Shown: positions 1 through 7,300 of the stretch, piece after piece
Position numbering within the stretch: position 1 is the first letter of the stretch
Layout: each line of letters opens with the position of its first letter
Source: a virus
Virus record (IMG/VR): IMGVR_UViG_3300022868_000102
Location: 1-23,024 of that record
Direction: 5' to 3' (one strand)
Length of the DNA stretch: 23,024 nt
Translations under genes and position numbers: made by a program
The notes under the pieces: generated by a model
Told to the model about the DNA's origin: nothing
Seen by the model: only the letters and a program-made list of their open reading frames with translations
Databases searched by the model: none

Positions 1-117
1 CCCACCATTAACAGCTAAATCTCCTGTAAGAGTTACATCTACAAAAGATGGACTAGAACCAGCTTTTGGGTCATGTAGTTCTTCGTTTGTGAGGTCTTTA
101 TGATAGATATTTGCCAT
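1..117 (-). CDS. Tail fibre / appendage protein, N-terminus only (runs off window)
   Basis: An open frame starts at ATG 117 and continues past the window edge, giving 39 codons that begin MANIYHKDLTNEELHDPKAG and continue into a TLTGDLAVNGG stretch. A short N-terminal anchor followed by 'tLtGdLaVnGg' is a common opening of phage tail-fibre and appendage proteins, where such strands introduce beta-rich repeats. Its likely SD (GAGGAGGG, about 9 nt upstream) lies inside the 3' end of the HNH gene at 98-775, and the two frames overlap by 20 bp. Its place after other tail and appendage genes supports a fibre role. Only the start is visible, so any receptor-binding domain is unseen. Confidence 0.7.
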   Translation of the reverse strand, partial: MANIYHKDLTNEELHDPKAGSSPSFVDVTLTGDLAVNGG

Positions 118-775
118 TTTCAATTCCCTCCTCAAAATATTTTATCCAATAATTTCTATTAAAATTAGTTCTACCATGGCACTGATTGCAAGTAGAAACT
201 AAATTATCTTCTTCATTATTTTCTTTATCATAATCTATGTGGTGAATTGATAAATTAACTCCATATAATATTAAATGCTCTTCTTCAATCATTCCACATA
301 ACTGGCAAGTGTAATTGTCTCTTTTTCTTATTTGTTCTTTTAATTTATTATTAAATTCTGATGGATAGTTATTTCTTTCTGAACTTTTTCCATCAACATA
401 ATTAAAATTTCTCACTCCAACATGTGCACAAACCCAACAGTAACCCTCCCCATAAAGAGCACTAGTAATACTAATTTCTTTACCACAATCTTTACAATAA
501 TATTTTTTTAAACAACGACCATCTATATAATTAGGACTATTTTCCCCCTCATAATTTCTTAATCTATTAAATCTAGCAAGGTCTGGTCTTTTATTCCCAA
601 TATTCTTTCCAAGTGTAGCCTCTTCCATAGAACGAATTTCAATATTATATCTTAACAAATTATTTCTTACGCAAGTATAACTAAAATTTAACAATTTTGT
701 TATTTCTGGCATTGATTTCTTCTTTTCCACATATAGATTTACTAATAAATTTTTTGGTATTATTTTTATATTCAT
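98..775 (-). CDS. HNH homing endonuclease with N-terminal HTH and zinc ribbon
   Basis: This is a 225-aa free-standing HNH endonuclease, a DNA nicking or cutting enzyme expected to spread its own gene. Residues about 5-50 look like a resolvase-type helix-turn-helix (MPEITKLLNFSYTCVRNNLL). Residues about 90-118 form a zinc ribbon (YCKDCGKE...YCWVCAH). The C-terminal HNH domain has CQLCG, IHHIDYDKEN, EEDNL and CNQCHGRTNFNRNYW, which supply the His-Asn-His residues and two CxxC zinc pairs. Its start overlaps the stop of the glycosyltransferase-like gene at 772-1401 (ATGA). Its last 20 bp overlap the next tail-fibre gene and provide that gene's SD. It shares an exact 46-bp stretch with the HNH gene at 15682-16551. 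The family is certain; homing activity is inferred. Confidence 0.93.
   Translation of the reverse strand: MNIKIIPKNLLVNLYVEKKKSMPEITKLLNFSYTCVRNNLLRYNIEIRSMEEATLGKNIGNKRPDLARFNRLRNYEGENSPNYIDGRCLKKYYCKDCGKEISITSALYGEGYCWVCAHVGVRNFNYVDGKSSERNNYPSEFNNKLKEQIRKRDNYTCQLCGMIEEEHLILYGVNLSIHHIDYDKENNEEDNLVSTCNQCHGRTNFNRNYWIKYFEEGIENGKYLS
145..190. repeat. 46-bp exact repeat shared by two HNH genes (copy 1)
   Basis: These 46 bases are identical to 15741-15786. They encode the CNQCHGRTNFNRNYW end of the HNH domain in both genes, while the flanking bases differ. Identity at the DNA level, silent positions included, suggests recent gene conversion or duplication between the two endonuclease genes. Confidence 0.9.
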
Positions 776-1401
776 AACTTTTTCAACTCCAAATAAAAAT
801 CCGTATAACTTATCTTTTTAAAATAAGGTATATTTGAATTTAATGATACGTTTATTATATTTTCTTTATTAAATTGTTTATAATCTTTTATTGAATCTTT
901 TAAACTTCCATCTTCTTTTCTATATGTTCCCTTTAATGAAGGCTTTCTAATATCATCATTTAAATAATAATGTGTATTTCTATCTTCAATATTTGAAGTT
1001 CCAAAATCGTACCCTAGTAAATATATTTTTTTATACTTTAATTTTTCAGCTAATGATAAAGCAAATGTTCCTACTAAACACAGCTTACCAACAAATAGTT
1101 TATCTGGTTCTTTATTGGGTGACCAATCATATGTCTTTATATTAAAATCTTTATATACGGTTCCAAATGTTCTTGAAATTAATTCAACATTCTTTTTCCC
1201 TAACTCTAATATTTCTTTTTGGCAAGTTAAGAAGAATGCAAAATCAGTCCATAATTGAGTAGATGGTAAAAAAGGCATAGTTAAAAAGGCGTAATTTAAA
1301 GACCAGATATCAATAGTTTTTTTATTAATATTTGTCCAAAGACCTTTTTCAATTCCCTCTCTTATGGAGTAGCCTCCGCCAATTATAATTAATCTTTTCA
1401 T
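772..1401 (-). CDS. Sialyltransferase / MptE-like (DUF115-type) enzyme
   Basis: This 209-aa protein starts MKRLIIIGGGYSIREGI, a beta strand plus glycine-rich loop, with later blocks WSLNYAF, QLWTDFAFF, TFALSLAEKL, and KKIYLLGYDFG followed by NTHYY. This order resembles the CstII-type sialyltransferase and MptE/DUF115 fold, in which the N-terminal loop binds the nucleotide donor and the 'lxGxDf' block lies near the active site. Phages carry such genes near tail fibres, where they may glycosylate virion proteins or host surface sugars. It starts 5 bp after the stop of the HNH gene at 1406-1801, has no strong SD, and couples to the next HNH by ATGA. The fold assignment is moderate; donor and acceptor are unknown. 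Confidence 0.65.
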   Translation of the reverse strand: MKRLIIIGGGYSIREGIEKGLWTNINKKTIDIWSLNYAFLTMPFLPSTQLWTDFAFFLTCQKEILELGKKNVELISRTFGTVYKDFNIKTYDWSPNKEPDKLFVGKLCLVGTFALSLAEKLKYKKIYLLGYDFGTSNIEDRNTHYYLNDDIRKPSLKGTYRKEDGSLKDSIKDYKQFNKENIINVSLNSNIPYFKKISYTDFYLELKKL

Positions 1402-1405
1402 TTAA

Positions 1406-1801
1406 CTACCCAACATTAATTAAAATTTTCTCTTCAAAATATAACTGCCAATATTCTCTATTGTAATTTGCTCTCATATTGCATTGTTTGCAAAGGGTTA
1501 TTAAATTATCTTCTTTACAGTTTTCTTTATCGTAATCTATATGATGAATTTCTATGTCTCTACCCCAAACTATTAAGTGTTCTTCTTGAGTCATTTCACA
1601 ATTTTGACATTTATAATTATCTCGTTTTTTAATTCTCTCTTTTAATGCAACATTAAATTTTTGAGGATAAATCTCAAAAGATTTACCTCCTTGCCAACTT
1701 GGATGTAATTCTCCACATTTAAATTCAGACATAACTGAAGCATGGTTTCCCTTTTTGAACCACGTTTTAAAAATCTTAAAAAGAACTTCTGGGCGTTTCA
1801 T
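1406..1801 (-). CDS. HNH endonuclease, short form (possibly frameshifted N-terminus)
   Basis: This 131-aa protein is mostly an HNH domain. After a short lead it has HPSWQGGKS, then YKCQNCEMTQEEHLIVWG, IHHIDYDKENCKEDNLITLC and KQCNMRANYNREYW. The position that is His in its relatives (CHGRTN) is Asn here (CNMRAN), as in the known HNN subclass. SD AAAGGAAG lies just upstream of ATG 1801. The 50-codon ORF at 1776-1928 overlaps it by 26 bp in another frame and carries the CxCCxCKAKR block that elsewhere heads a full-length HNH gene (15682-16551). The two may be halves of one frameshifted gene, or two coupled genes. The domain is intact either way. Confidence 0.88.
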   Translation of the reverse strand: MKRPEVLFKIFKTWFKKGNHASVMSEFKCGELHPSWQGGKSFEIYPQKFNVALKERIKKRDNYKCQNCEMTQEEHLIVWGRDIEIHHIDYDKENCKEDNLITLCKQCNMRANYNREYWQLYFEEKILINVG

Positions 1802-1928
1802 TGCTTCCTTTCTTTACAATCTTTTCCTTATAACAAGGGTTGTTTTCCCCTCTATTTTCTCCTCTTTTAGCTTTACATATACAACACTTACAGTTTGATT
1901 TATGCTGAGCAATTCCCCCAGGCTTCAT
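1776..1928 (-). CDS. Small Cys-rich ORF, likely detached N-terminus of the adjacent HNH gene
   Basis: A 50-codon frame starts MKPGGIAQHKSNCKCCICKA at ATG 1928, with AAAGG a few bases upstream. Its CKCCICKAKRG block resembles CQCFVCKAKRN near the start of the HNH protein at 15682-16551, so it looks like the zinc-binding N-terminus of an HNH endonuclease. It continues into KEKIVKKGSN and then ends out of frame, 26 bp inside the HNH gene at 1406-1801. Either a frameshift split one gene, or this is a coupled small zinc protein. I favour the first from the sequence likeness. Confidence 0.5.
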   Translation of the reverse strand: MKPGGIAQHKSNCKCCICKAKRGENRGENNPCYKEKIVKKGSNETPRSSF

Positions 1929-1939
1929 TTTTTACCTTT

Positions 1940-2008
1940 CTATAAACAAGGGGAGAATAAATTCTCCCCCGGGTTGTTTACTATTTCTTCTGAAACTTTT
2001 CTTGTCAT
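1940..2008 (-). CDS. Micro-ORF (22 aa), hypothetical
   Basis: A short frame, MTRKVSEEIVNNPGENLFSP followed by two residues, starts at ATG 2008, with AAAGGA five bases upstream and just after the stop of the gene at 2018-2509. The hairpin at 1950-1969 lies inside it. Apart from the SD and the position there is no support, so it may be a leader rather than a functional protein. Confidence 0.3.
   Translation of the reverse strand: MTRKVSEEIVNNPGENLFSPCL
1950..1969 (-). terminator. Perfect 8-bp stem-loop, possible weak terminator or mRNA processing site
   Basis: On the minus strand the sequence GGGGAGAATTTATTCTCCCC forms an 8-bp perfect stem with a 4-nt loop, followed by TTGTTTAT. It lies in the gap between the appendage gene (2018-2509) and the HNH gene. 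The T-tract is interrupted, so full termination is uncertain. It could instead end or attenuate transcripts before the inserted HNH gene. Confidence 0.5.
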
Positions 2009-2017
2009 TTTAATCCT

Positions 2018-2509
2018 TTAACTTAAAACAATCTCCAGTTGTAATTCCCACGTTTGCCCACTAGTTTTATTTCCTTGTGCAGAAACTTTTCTGTTTAGGT
2101 TTACTCCGCCATTTGAATCAGCATTAGCAACTGTAAATTCTGCCCAAGCAAAATTACCTACTGCTGCACCAAATGAAGATTTCCATGTAGCCTTTTGACT
2201 TGTTCCATAAGTTGGATAACCAGATTCCATAGCAACATATATTTTATTAGTTACTGCTTCTAATCCTGTTTGAGCTGCTGCTGCTGAAGTAGTACTATCA
2301 CCTACTCCTAAATAGGCATTAGCATTACTAAATTCAGAACCTGATGCAGAACAAGCTAATCTCCACATCTCATTAATACCCTCATTTAGCATAACATTAC
2401 CATCTATTTCACTTACTTCAAATGGACTGTTTTCTTTATAGGAATTAGCATCAGCAAACTTTCTAATCTTCCAAGTTACTTTCGCTTCTTTTAATCTATC
2501 TTCAAACAT
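2018..2509 (-). CDS. Phage tail appendage / fibre-associated structural protein
   Basis: This 163-aa protein has the pattern MLNEGINEMW (about 40-49), then NANAYLGVGDSTTSAAAAQTGL (about 62-83), KIYVAMESGYP and WELQLEIVLS. A 'lLNeGInem... nANayiGVGdStt' core recurs in tail or appendage proteins of many environmental phages; I recognise the pattern but know no established function. It lacks a signal peptide or TM segment. SD AGGGAGG lies seven bases before ATG 2509 and overlaps the end of the small gene at 2513-2656. It sits between tail-tube-like and fibre genes, which fits a virion-surface part. Confidence 0.65.
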   Translation of the reverse strand: MFEDRLKEAKVTWKIRKFADANSYKENSPFEVSEIDGNVMLNEGINEMWRLACSASGSEFSNANAYLGVGDSTTSAAAAQTGLEAVTNKIYVAMESGYPTYGTSQKATWKSSFGAAVGNFAWAEFTVANADSNGGVNLNRKVSAQGNKTSGQTWELQLEIVLS

Positions 2510-2512
2510 TTC

Positions 2513-2656
2513 TTATACCTCCCTACTCTTTTTAATACTTTTTAATATAGTTTTTACTTTTTCACTTAAATTACTTTCTCCAATATTGTCTCTTAATATG
2601 CCAATACTCTTTAAAGATACTATTTGTTTAATTTTTAAATCTTCTTTAAAAGACAT
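2513..2656 (-). CDS. Hypothetical small basic helical protein (47 aa)
   Basis: The frame starts MSFKEDLKIKQIVSLKSIGI at ATG 2656 and ends KSIKKSREV. It is rich in Lys, Ile and Leu with likely helices and no TM segment. It begins one base after the stop of the gene at 2658-2801, and its 3' end carries the SD of the appendage gene at 2018-2509, so translation is probably coupled. I recognise no family. Confidence 0.6.
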   Translation of the reverse strand: MSFKEDLKIKQIVSLKSIGILRDNIGESNLSEKVKTILKSIKKSREV

Positions 2657-2657
2657 T

Positions 2658-2801
2658 TTATTTTTTTGCCTCTGCTTCTATTTTAATTATCTTTGCTTCT
2701 ACTAGTTTAGCTGAAGCAACTAATTTCTTAGCTCTTTCTATTGATACTTCATAATAAACATTTCTTGCTGGGTCGTAAACTGAAACTACTTTACCTTTCA
2801 T
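2658..2801 (-). CDS. Hypothetical small protein (47 aa)
   Basis: The frame starts MKGKVVSVYDPARNVYYEVS and continues as a charged helix (IERAKKLVASAKLVEAKIIK) ending EAEAKK. A short beta hairpin followed by a Lys/Ala helix is likely. SD AAAGGAGAAAG lies before ATG 2801. It lies in a tight run of small genes downstream of late-promoter motif A. Function is unknown; small virion or assembly-linked proteins are common at this position. Confidence 0.65.
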   Translation of the reverse strand: MKGKVVSVYDPARNVYYEVSIERAKKLVASAKLVEAKIIKIEAEAKK

Positions 2802-2813
2802 AACTTTCTCCTT

Positions 2814-2891
2814 TTATTTACAAGGTCCTCTGCCTCTACCTGATTTTGGTCCTCCGCCACCTACTGGTCCTTTTCCATCTCTATTTGGCAT
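2814..2891 (-). CDS. Gly-rich 25-aa protein, DUF5320-like N-terminal motif
   Basis: This tiny frame begins MPNRDGKGPVGGGGPKSGRG and ends RGPCK. SD AAGGAG lies eight to nine bases upstream. It resembles the 'MPxGDGTGPxGxGPxTGRGxGxC' motif at the start of DUF5320-type proteins of anaerobes; similar tiny proteins occur in phages. It is the first gene after promoter motif A, so it should be well transcribed. Its role is unknown. Coding status is supported by the SD, the motif and the conserved Cys near the C-terminus. Confidence 0.65.
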   Translation of the reverse strand: MPNRDGKGPVGGGGPKSGRGRGPCK

Positions 2892-2923
2892 AACTTTTCT
2901 CCTTGTTTAATTTTTATTATTTA

Positions 2924-2943
2924 TATATATATAAAGAAAATAT
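2924..2943 (-). promoter_or_regulatory. Late-promoter candidate motif, copy A
   Basis: The minus strand reads ATATTTTCTTTATATATATA. It matches copies B (18186-18205) and C (20033-20052) at all positions except one variable base. It lies in the gap between 2962-3450 and 2814-2891, 32 nt before the next start codon, and TTAAAAT occurs about 20 nt upstream. It would start the transcript of the small genes and fibre genes to the left. Confidence 0.6.
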
Positions 2944-2961
2944 AATTCTAAAAAATTTTAA

Positions 2962-3450
2962 TTAAGAATCAACTATACTCCCCAATTGTTTTCCTGCATC
3001 TTTTGATTTATCTAAAAGTATTCTAAACCTAACTGGAATATAAACAATATCATCTTTTTTATAAGTTGTACCACTATACTCAATTGATATAGCTTTATAA
3101 AATGTAACTGTTCTTGTTGTTTTAGAACCCGATGCTTCTCCAGTAACAACTAATGTATGTTCTGGTACTGTTGAATCTCCTCCAAAATGTAAAGTATTAG
3201 CAGCTATTGCTGTATCTATTCCCCAAGCTATTTTTAAATTTTCCAAAGTTGCTTCTGCTAAATTTGTAACTACAAAAAATTTCTCATTTCTTTTTATAGC
3301 CTTTACTGCTGTTGCTTCTGATGAAACACTTTCAACAACTTCTATATCTGCATTCATTTCTAAAGTTACACCATTTTGAGTATACCCAACTGGAGTACTA
3401 TCAACACTTATATTTGCATACCCACTAAGTACGTTTGTTGCACTAAACAT
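2962..3450 (-). CDS. Tail-tube-like protein (paralogue of the major tail protein)
   Basis: This 162-aa protein can be aligned by eye with the likely major tail protein at 14748-15251. Matching blocks are TQNGVTLEMNADIEVVES to STRGGVTITKETEVFE, AEATLENLKIAWGID to AESDLDNIKVLWDVP, and PVRFRILLDKSKDAGKQLGSIVD to PVTFTLYADTDKPAGKQIGYIED. It should share the tail-tube beta-sandwich fold. It sits at the distal end of the tail operon, so it may form a second tube ring, a tail-tip ring or a surface decoration. SD AAGGAGGAAAAG lies before ATG 3450. Its identity as a structural tail protein is fairly safe; its exact place in the virion is unknown. Confidence 0.75.
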   Translation of the reverse strand: MFSATNVLSGYANISVDSTPVGYTQNGVTLEMNADIEVVESVSSEATAVKAIKRNEKFFVVTNLAEATLENLKIAWGIDTAIAANTLHFGGDSTVPEHTLVVTGEASGSKTTRTVTFYKAISIEYSGTTYKKDDIVYIPVRFRILLDKSKDAGKQLGSIVDS

Positions 3451-3476
3451 AACTTTTCCTCCTTAACATATTTCAT

Positions 3477-3521
3477 TTAATATTGTTTTGCTTCTAAAAT
3501 ACTCTTACGACTGCTTTTCAT
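3477..3521 (-). CDS. Micro-ORF (14 aa), doubtful
   Basis: A short frame, MKSSRKSILEAKQY, starts at ATG 3521, with GAGG six bases upstream inside the end of the previous gene. It fills the gap before the tail-tube-like gene. Only its SD supports it, so chance is a real possibility. Confidence 0.2.
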   Translation of the reverse strand: MKSSRKSILEAKQY

Positions 3522-3522
3522 G

Positions 3523-4332
3523 TTAAACCTCGCACAAAACACTAATAACAATATCAGCAGTTGTTGGAGCATAATCACCATCAGTGGTTATTTTTACTCC
3601 AATTCTTTGTCCTGCTGTAAATGTATCTGTTCTTAATACTTGAGTTGCATAATGATATTGAGTATTACTCCCATTTAATATTGCTTGCAATCCTGTTGCC
3701 GTTCCATCAATTGTAACATCTACTGTTAATGTGCCTGCTGTTCTTGCATCATTAGAAGCAATACTTATACCTACTACAGAACCTGGTTTAGCCATAGTTA
3801 CTTCAGTATTACCAACTAAACCTAACACATTTAAAGCTACTGCTGTCTGTGAAGCTGCTACATCTGATTGCATAAAATTATTATTAATTAATTGTCCTTT
3901 TAAATCAATCTCTGAACGAAGTAATACTATACTTGTTGCAGAATTTGCATAGCCAATTGCCACTGCTTGAGGTGTTGGTTTTACTTGAGTTATACTTCCT
4001 GCTACAGTATGAACATAAATTAATCCCCCAATAGTCCAACCAGTACCCACAGTTATTTCATTTCCAATACCAGCATATACATATCCCTCAGCATCTAAAA
4101 TTATTGAAGTGCTTTTAACTATTCCTAAAAAATCTCCTGTATTGTCTACCTTTGAAACTTTTCCTGCTGCTGAAGGAAGTCCAACTGCATCTCCTGCTGC
4201 TAAAGTTTCTCCACCAGTTATTTTTATTGTTCTTCCAGCTTCTACTTTTGTAATTAAATCATTAAATATTGCTACCCATTCAACTACTCCAGTAGGCATT
4301 TCTGGTATCCCATAATTATTCGTAAATGACAT
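3523..4332 (-). CDS. Structural protein with DUF2190-like decoration domain and beta-rich C-terminus
   Basis: This 269-aa protein has two parts. Residues about 32-145 (ITGGETLAAGDAVGLPSAAG, then FLGIVKSTSIILDAEGYVYA and VAIGYANSATSIVLL) resemble the capsid-cement or DUF2190-like beta domain that starts with 'aGevI.aGdaVgl' strands. Residues about 155-269 form a second beta-rich module (VGISIASNDARTAGTLTVDV, then TDTFTAGQRIGVKITTD), as in tail-surface proteins. It lies after the tip gene rather than beside a capsid gene, so it is more likely a tail appendage than head cement. No signal peptide or TM is seen. Confidence 0.6.
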   Translation of the reverse strand: MSFTNNYGIPEMPTGVVEWVAIFNDLITKVEAGRTIKITGGETLAAGDAVGLPSAAGKVSKVDNTGDFLGIVKSTSIILDAEGYVYAGIGNEITVGTGWTIGGLIYVHTVAGSITQVKPTPQAVAIGYANSATSIVLLRSEIDLKGQLINNNFMQSDVAASQTAVALNVLGLVGNTEVTMAKPGSVVGISIASNDARTAGTLTVDVTIDGTATGLQAILNGSNTQYHYATQVLRTDTFTAGQRIGVKITTDGDYAPTTADIVISVLCEV

Positions 4333-4361
4333 TTTCTGTCTCCTTTGCTTTTATTTTCTGT

Positions 4362-7300
4362 TTATACTATACTAATTTCTAAAGTAGCTGCACCACTACG
4401 ATTAATCTCACTAACCTTCTCCACAGTAAAAGTAATATTTGTAGGACTTCCATCAGCTGCTTGAGCAGCAGCATCATAAGTCCATGTTATATCAGTTGTG
4501 TTTGTCGTTCTTAATACGACACCTGTGTCTGTATTAGTTATTTTTAAATCAAACCTAACAAAATCTGTGTCTTCTGTTAATTGGTCTGACCTTGTATAAT
4601 CTAATCCTCTATCTTTTCTATTACATGTTTTCCATTTTAAAACTACATCACCAGAAGCTATTTTTGTAATTCCTCCCAAAGCATTAACTTCTAAATTTTT
4701 AGGAGTTACTGGAGCTGAACCTTTTCCTGTAAATAATATTCTCTCAACATCTACATAAGCAATATCTTGAGGTGTACCTCCAAAATTATAAGATACAAAT
4801 TTATAATATACATAATTATCTTTTCTTGCTATATCATAAACAATATTAGTTGGCAATTGTTTATACTTCATTAATGATATTACATCTCCAACTGAAGCAC
4901 TGTGAGTTAAATTAGGTACATCATAACAGTCCCAAATTATACCTTCTAATTTCCATTGTCCTGTAGCTACTAATGTAGCAACCCCAAATCTAAAATACTC
5001 ACCCGATGTTGAATCATAACAAGCATTATAATTTAAATCTTGTAATAAAGCAAATACATCATCTTTACTATTTAAAGAAGTATCTGAATCAGTTACTGTT
5101 AATGTAATACTATCGTTTGTTATACTATCTATAACCCCCATTAATCCTGAACCTGTTCCTGTATATTTTTTAGTATATGTAGCATTATCATAAGAATCAT
5201 AAATTGTAGCCCCCATCCAGCTAGTTGTACCTGAGTCAGCAAAATTAGAAATTATATAATTATTATCTAAAGCTATTAAAGCAGGTAGTTCTGAAAGAAC
5301 TGGATATCTAACATTATGTGGGTCATCTAATCTATCTGGACTTACATAATAATCATCTGAAGGAGCTGATTTTGAATCCATTATATATCCTATTTCTTCT
5401 ACAGCTTCTATATTTATTGTACCCTCTTTTACTTCTGATGTTGATAACACTCTTAAAGGTTTCTCTACCATCCCTAATTGAGAATCTGTTAATGTAAATA
5501 CTGCACCGGGAATTAATAAAGTAGCTTTTTTAGGTCCTATTGTAAAAGTATAATGCATTGGCATTGCTAAACTTCTTCTAAGAATTGTATAAGCTAATTT
5601 CATTGCTCTAGCCCCTGTAGTAAATCCAGTCATTGATACTGAAAATTCTTGTATTCCATGTTCTGCTTGGCTTACTTCATCTTCAGCAACTACTATTCCT
5701 GAAGTATATTTATTTGCTCTTTTAGTGTATTTTACTTTTATTCTATTTCTTACTTCTCTAAAGGATTCTCTTGTCATCTCTAATGGTGAATCACTTTTTA
5801 CAACATCTGTACTTACATTTATATTAGTAACAGAGACTTCAGTTTCAACTTGCTTATAAGATAATTTTCCACCACTATAAGTTATATAACCATTATGATA
5901 AGAACAAAGATGTTCGAGCAAATCTAAAGTACTCATTTCAGAATCTAATAATATTGAAATTTTAATATCGTTTGTTGTGCAAAATGCAACGGCATCTGTA
6001 AAAGAACCTAAATCATCTTCATCTATTCCCATTCCATATAAATCATTTGTTAATATTGTTCTAGCTATTTCTGGTGGAGTTATATCAATTGTTGATGGAG
6101 GCACATAAGTATAGGTATGTCTAAACATATAATATGGGTAACCAGGATACCCTCCAGATATAAAAATTCTTCCTAAATTATCTACACATATCCTATTTAT
6201 GCCATATATATCAGTTAAATCACAACTAAAAGAATCTTCTAAAACTCCTGTTAAACTATATTTATAAACAGTGGGCGGAGTAGAAGTTCCAGCATATATA
6301 CTTCCATTATAAATATGAATACCAGTTAAATTAGTAACTTCCCAACTTCTTATCTCTCCTCCTGTTAAACCAAACACAGCAATTTCCTTGTCAATTGGTG
6401 AATCTGGATTTCTAGTAATATAAACTTCATCATTATAAACATCTATATTTGTTGTCCACCTACCAGTTATAAAATATCTTACAACATTACCCTCTAAATC
6501 AAAAACATTAACCTGACTATTAACACTATCCCAAGCATTTGTTGTATATAATTCATCTTTATAAGCTTTAATTGACCTTCGAATTTGTTGAGTTATAGAT
6601 TTTGTAGCTTGTAAATTCCCGTATAAATCATAACTTGTAATACGGCTCTTATATAAACAATAAACTTTACCTTCATAAACAGATAAATCTACATACCCAA
6701 CATCTGTTGCCCATTTTCTTCTAAAAGTACCATCTAATGAAAAAACTTGAATTCTAAGATTACCTGGGTCTGTCACATAAAGTTCATTTTCATAAATATC
6801 AATACCTGTAGAACCATCAATTTGCCCATCCCCTGAACCAGTCGAACCAAAGGATGCTGTTTTCAGCCAGTCATAATAAGCATCACTATCTACAGTTGCT
6901 TCAAATGTAAAGTTAGGTAAATAAGTTGATTGTCCTAAATCAAAATTTTCAAAAACTACATAACATAAATTTCTGTAAGCTGGTGCCCTAGTAACAAAAC
7001 TTGAAATATGAGCATTAGCTGTTTGTGTTGTTGTTCCTTTATAAGCAGTAATTCCTAAATCTGACCATTGCATTATTGGTAATTCATCTTCACCTTTATA
7101 TATTTTAAATACTTCTGCTTCTCCCATACATACCCCAAAAGCAAAAGATATTGAGTATGTATAATGGCTAAATACTGATTCAGTAGTAGAACCTCCGCCT
7201 CCTCCACCTTTTCCACCTTCTTGAACTTCTTGTTCTGTATAATGTTCATGAACTTGAAAATTATCATACCAAATTAAATTTCCCGCTACTTTTCTTCTTC

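Noticed and set aside
3523-4332. Head decoration (capsid cement) protein.
   Set aside because: The N-terminal domain is cement-like, but the gene lies after the tail tip gene, far from any head gene, and has an extra beta-rich C-terminus; called a tail appendage instead.
7195-7225. A tandem repeat or CRISPR-like array near the Gly-rich codons.
   Set aside because: It is a run of GGN codons for the Gly loop; there are no spaced repeats. No CRISPR array is seen anywhere in the window.
7073-7267. A 64-codon minus-strand ORF inside the tip gene.
   Set aside because: Alternate frame of the Gly-rich loop region of the tip protein; no SD.
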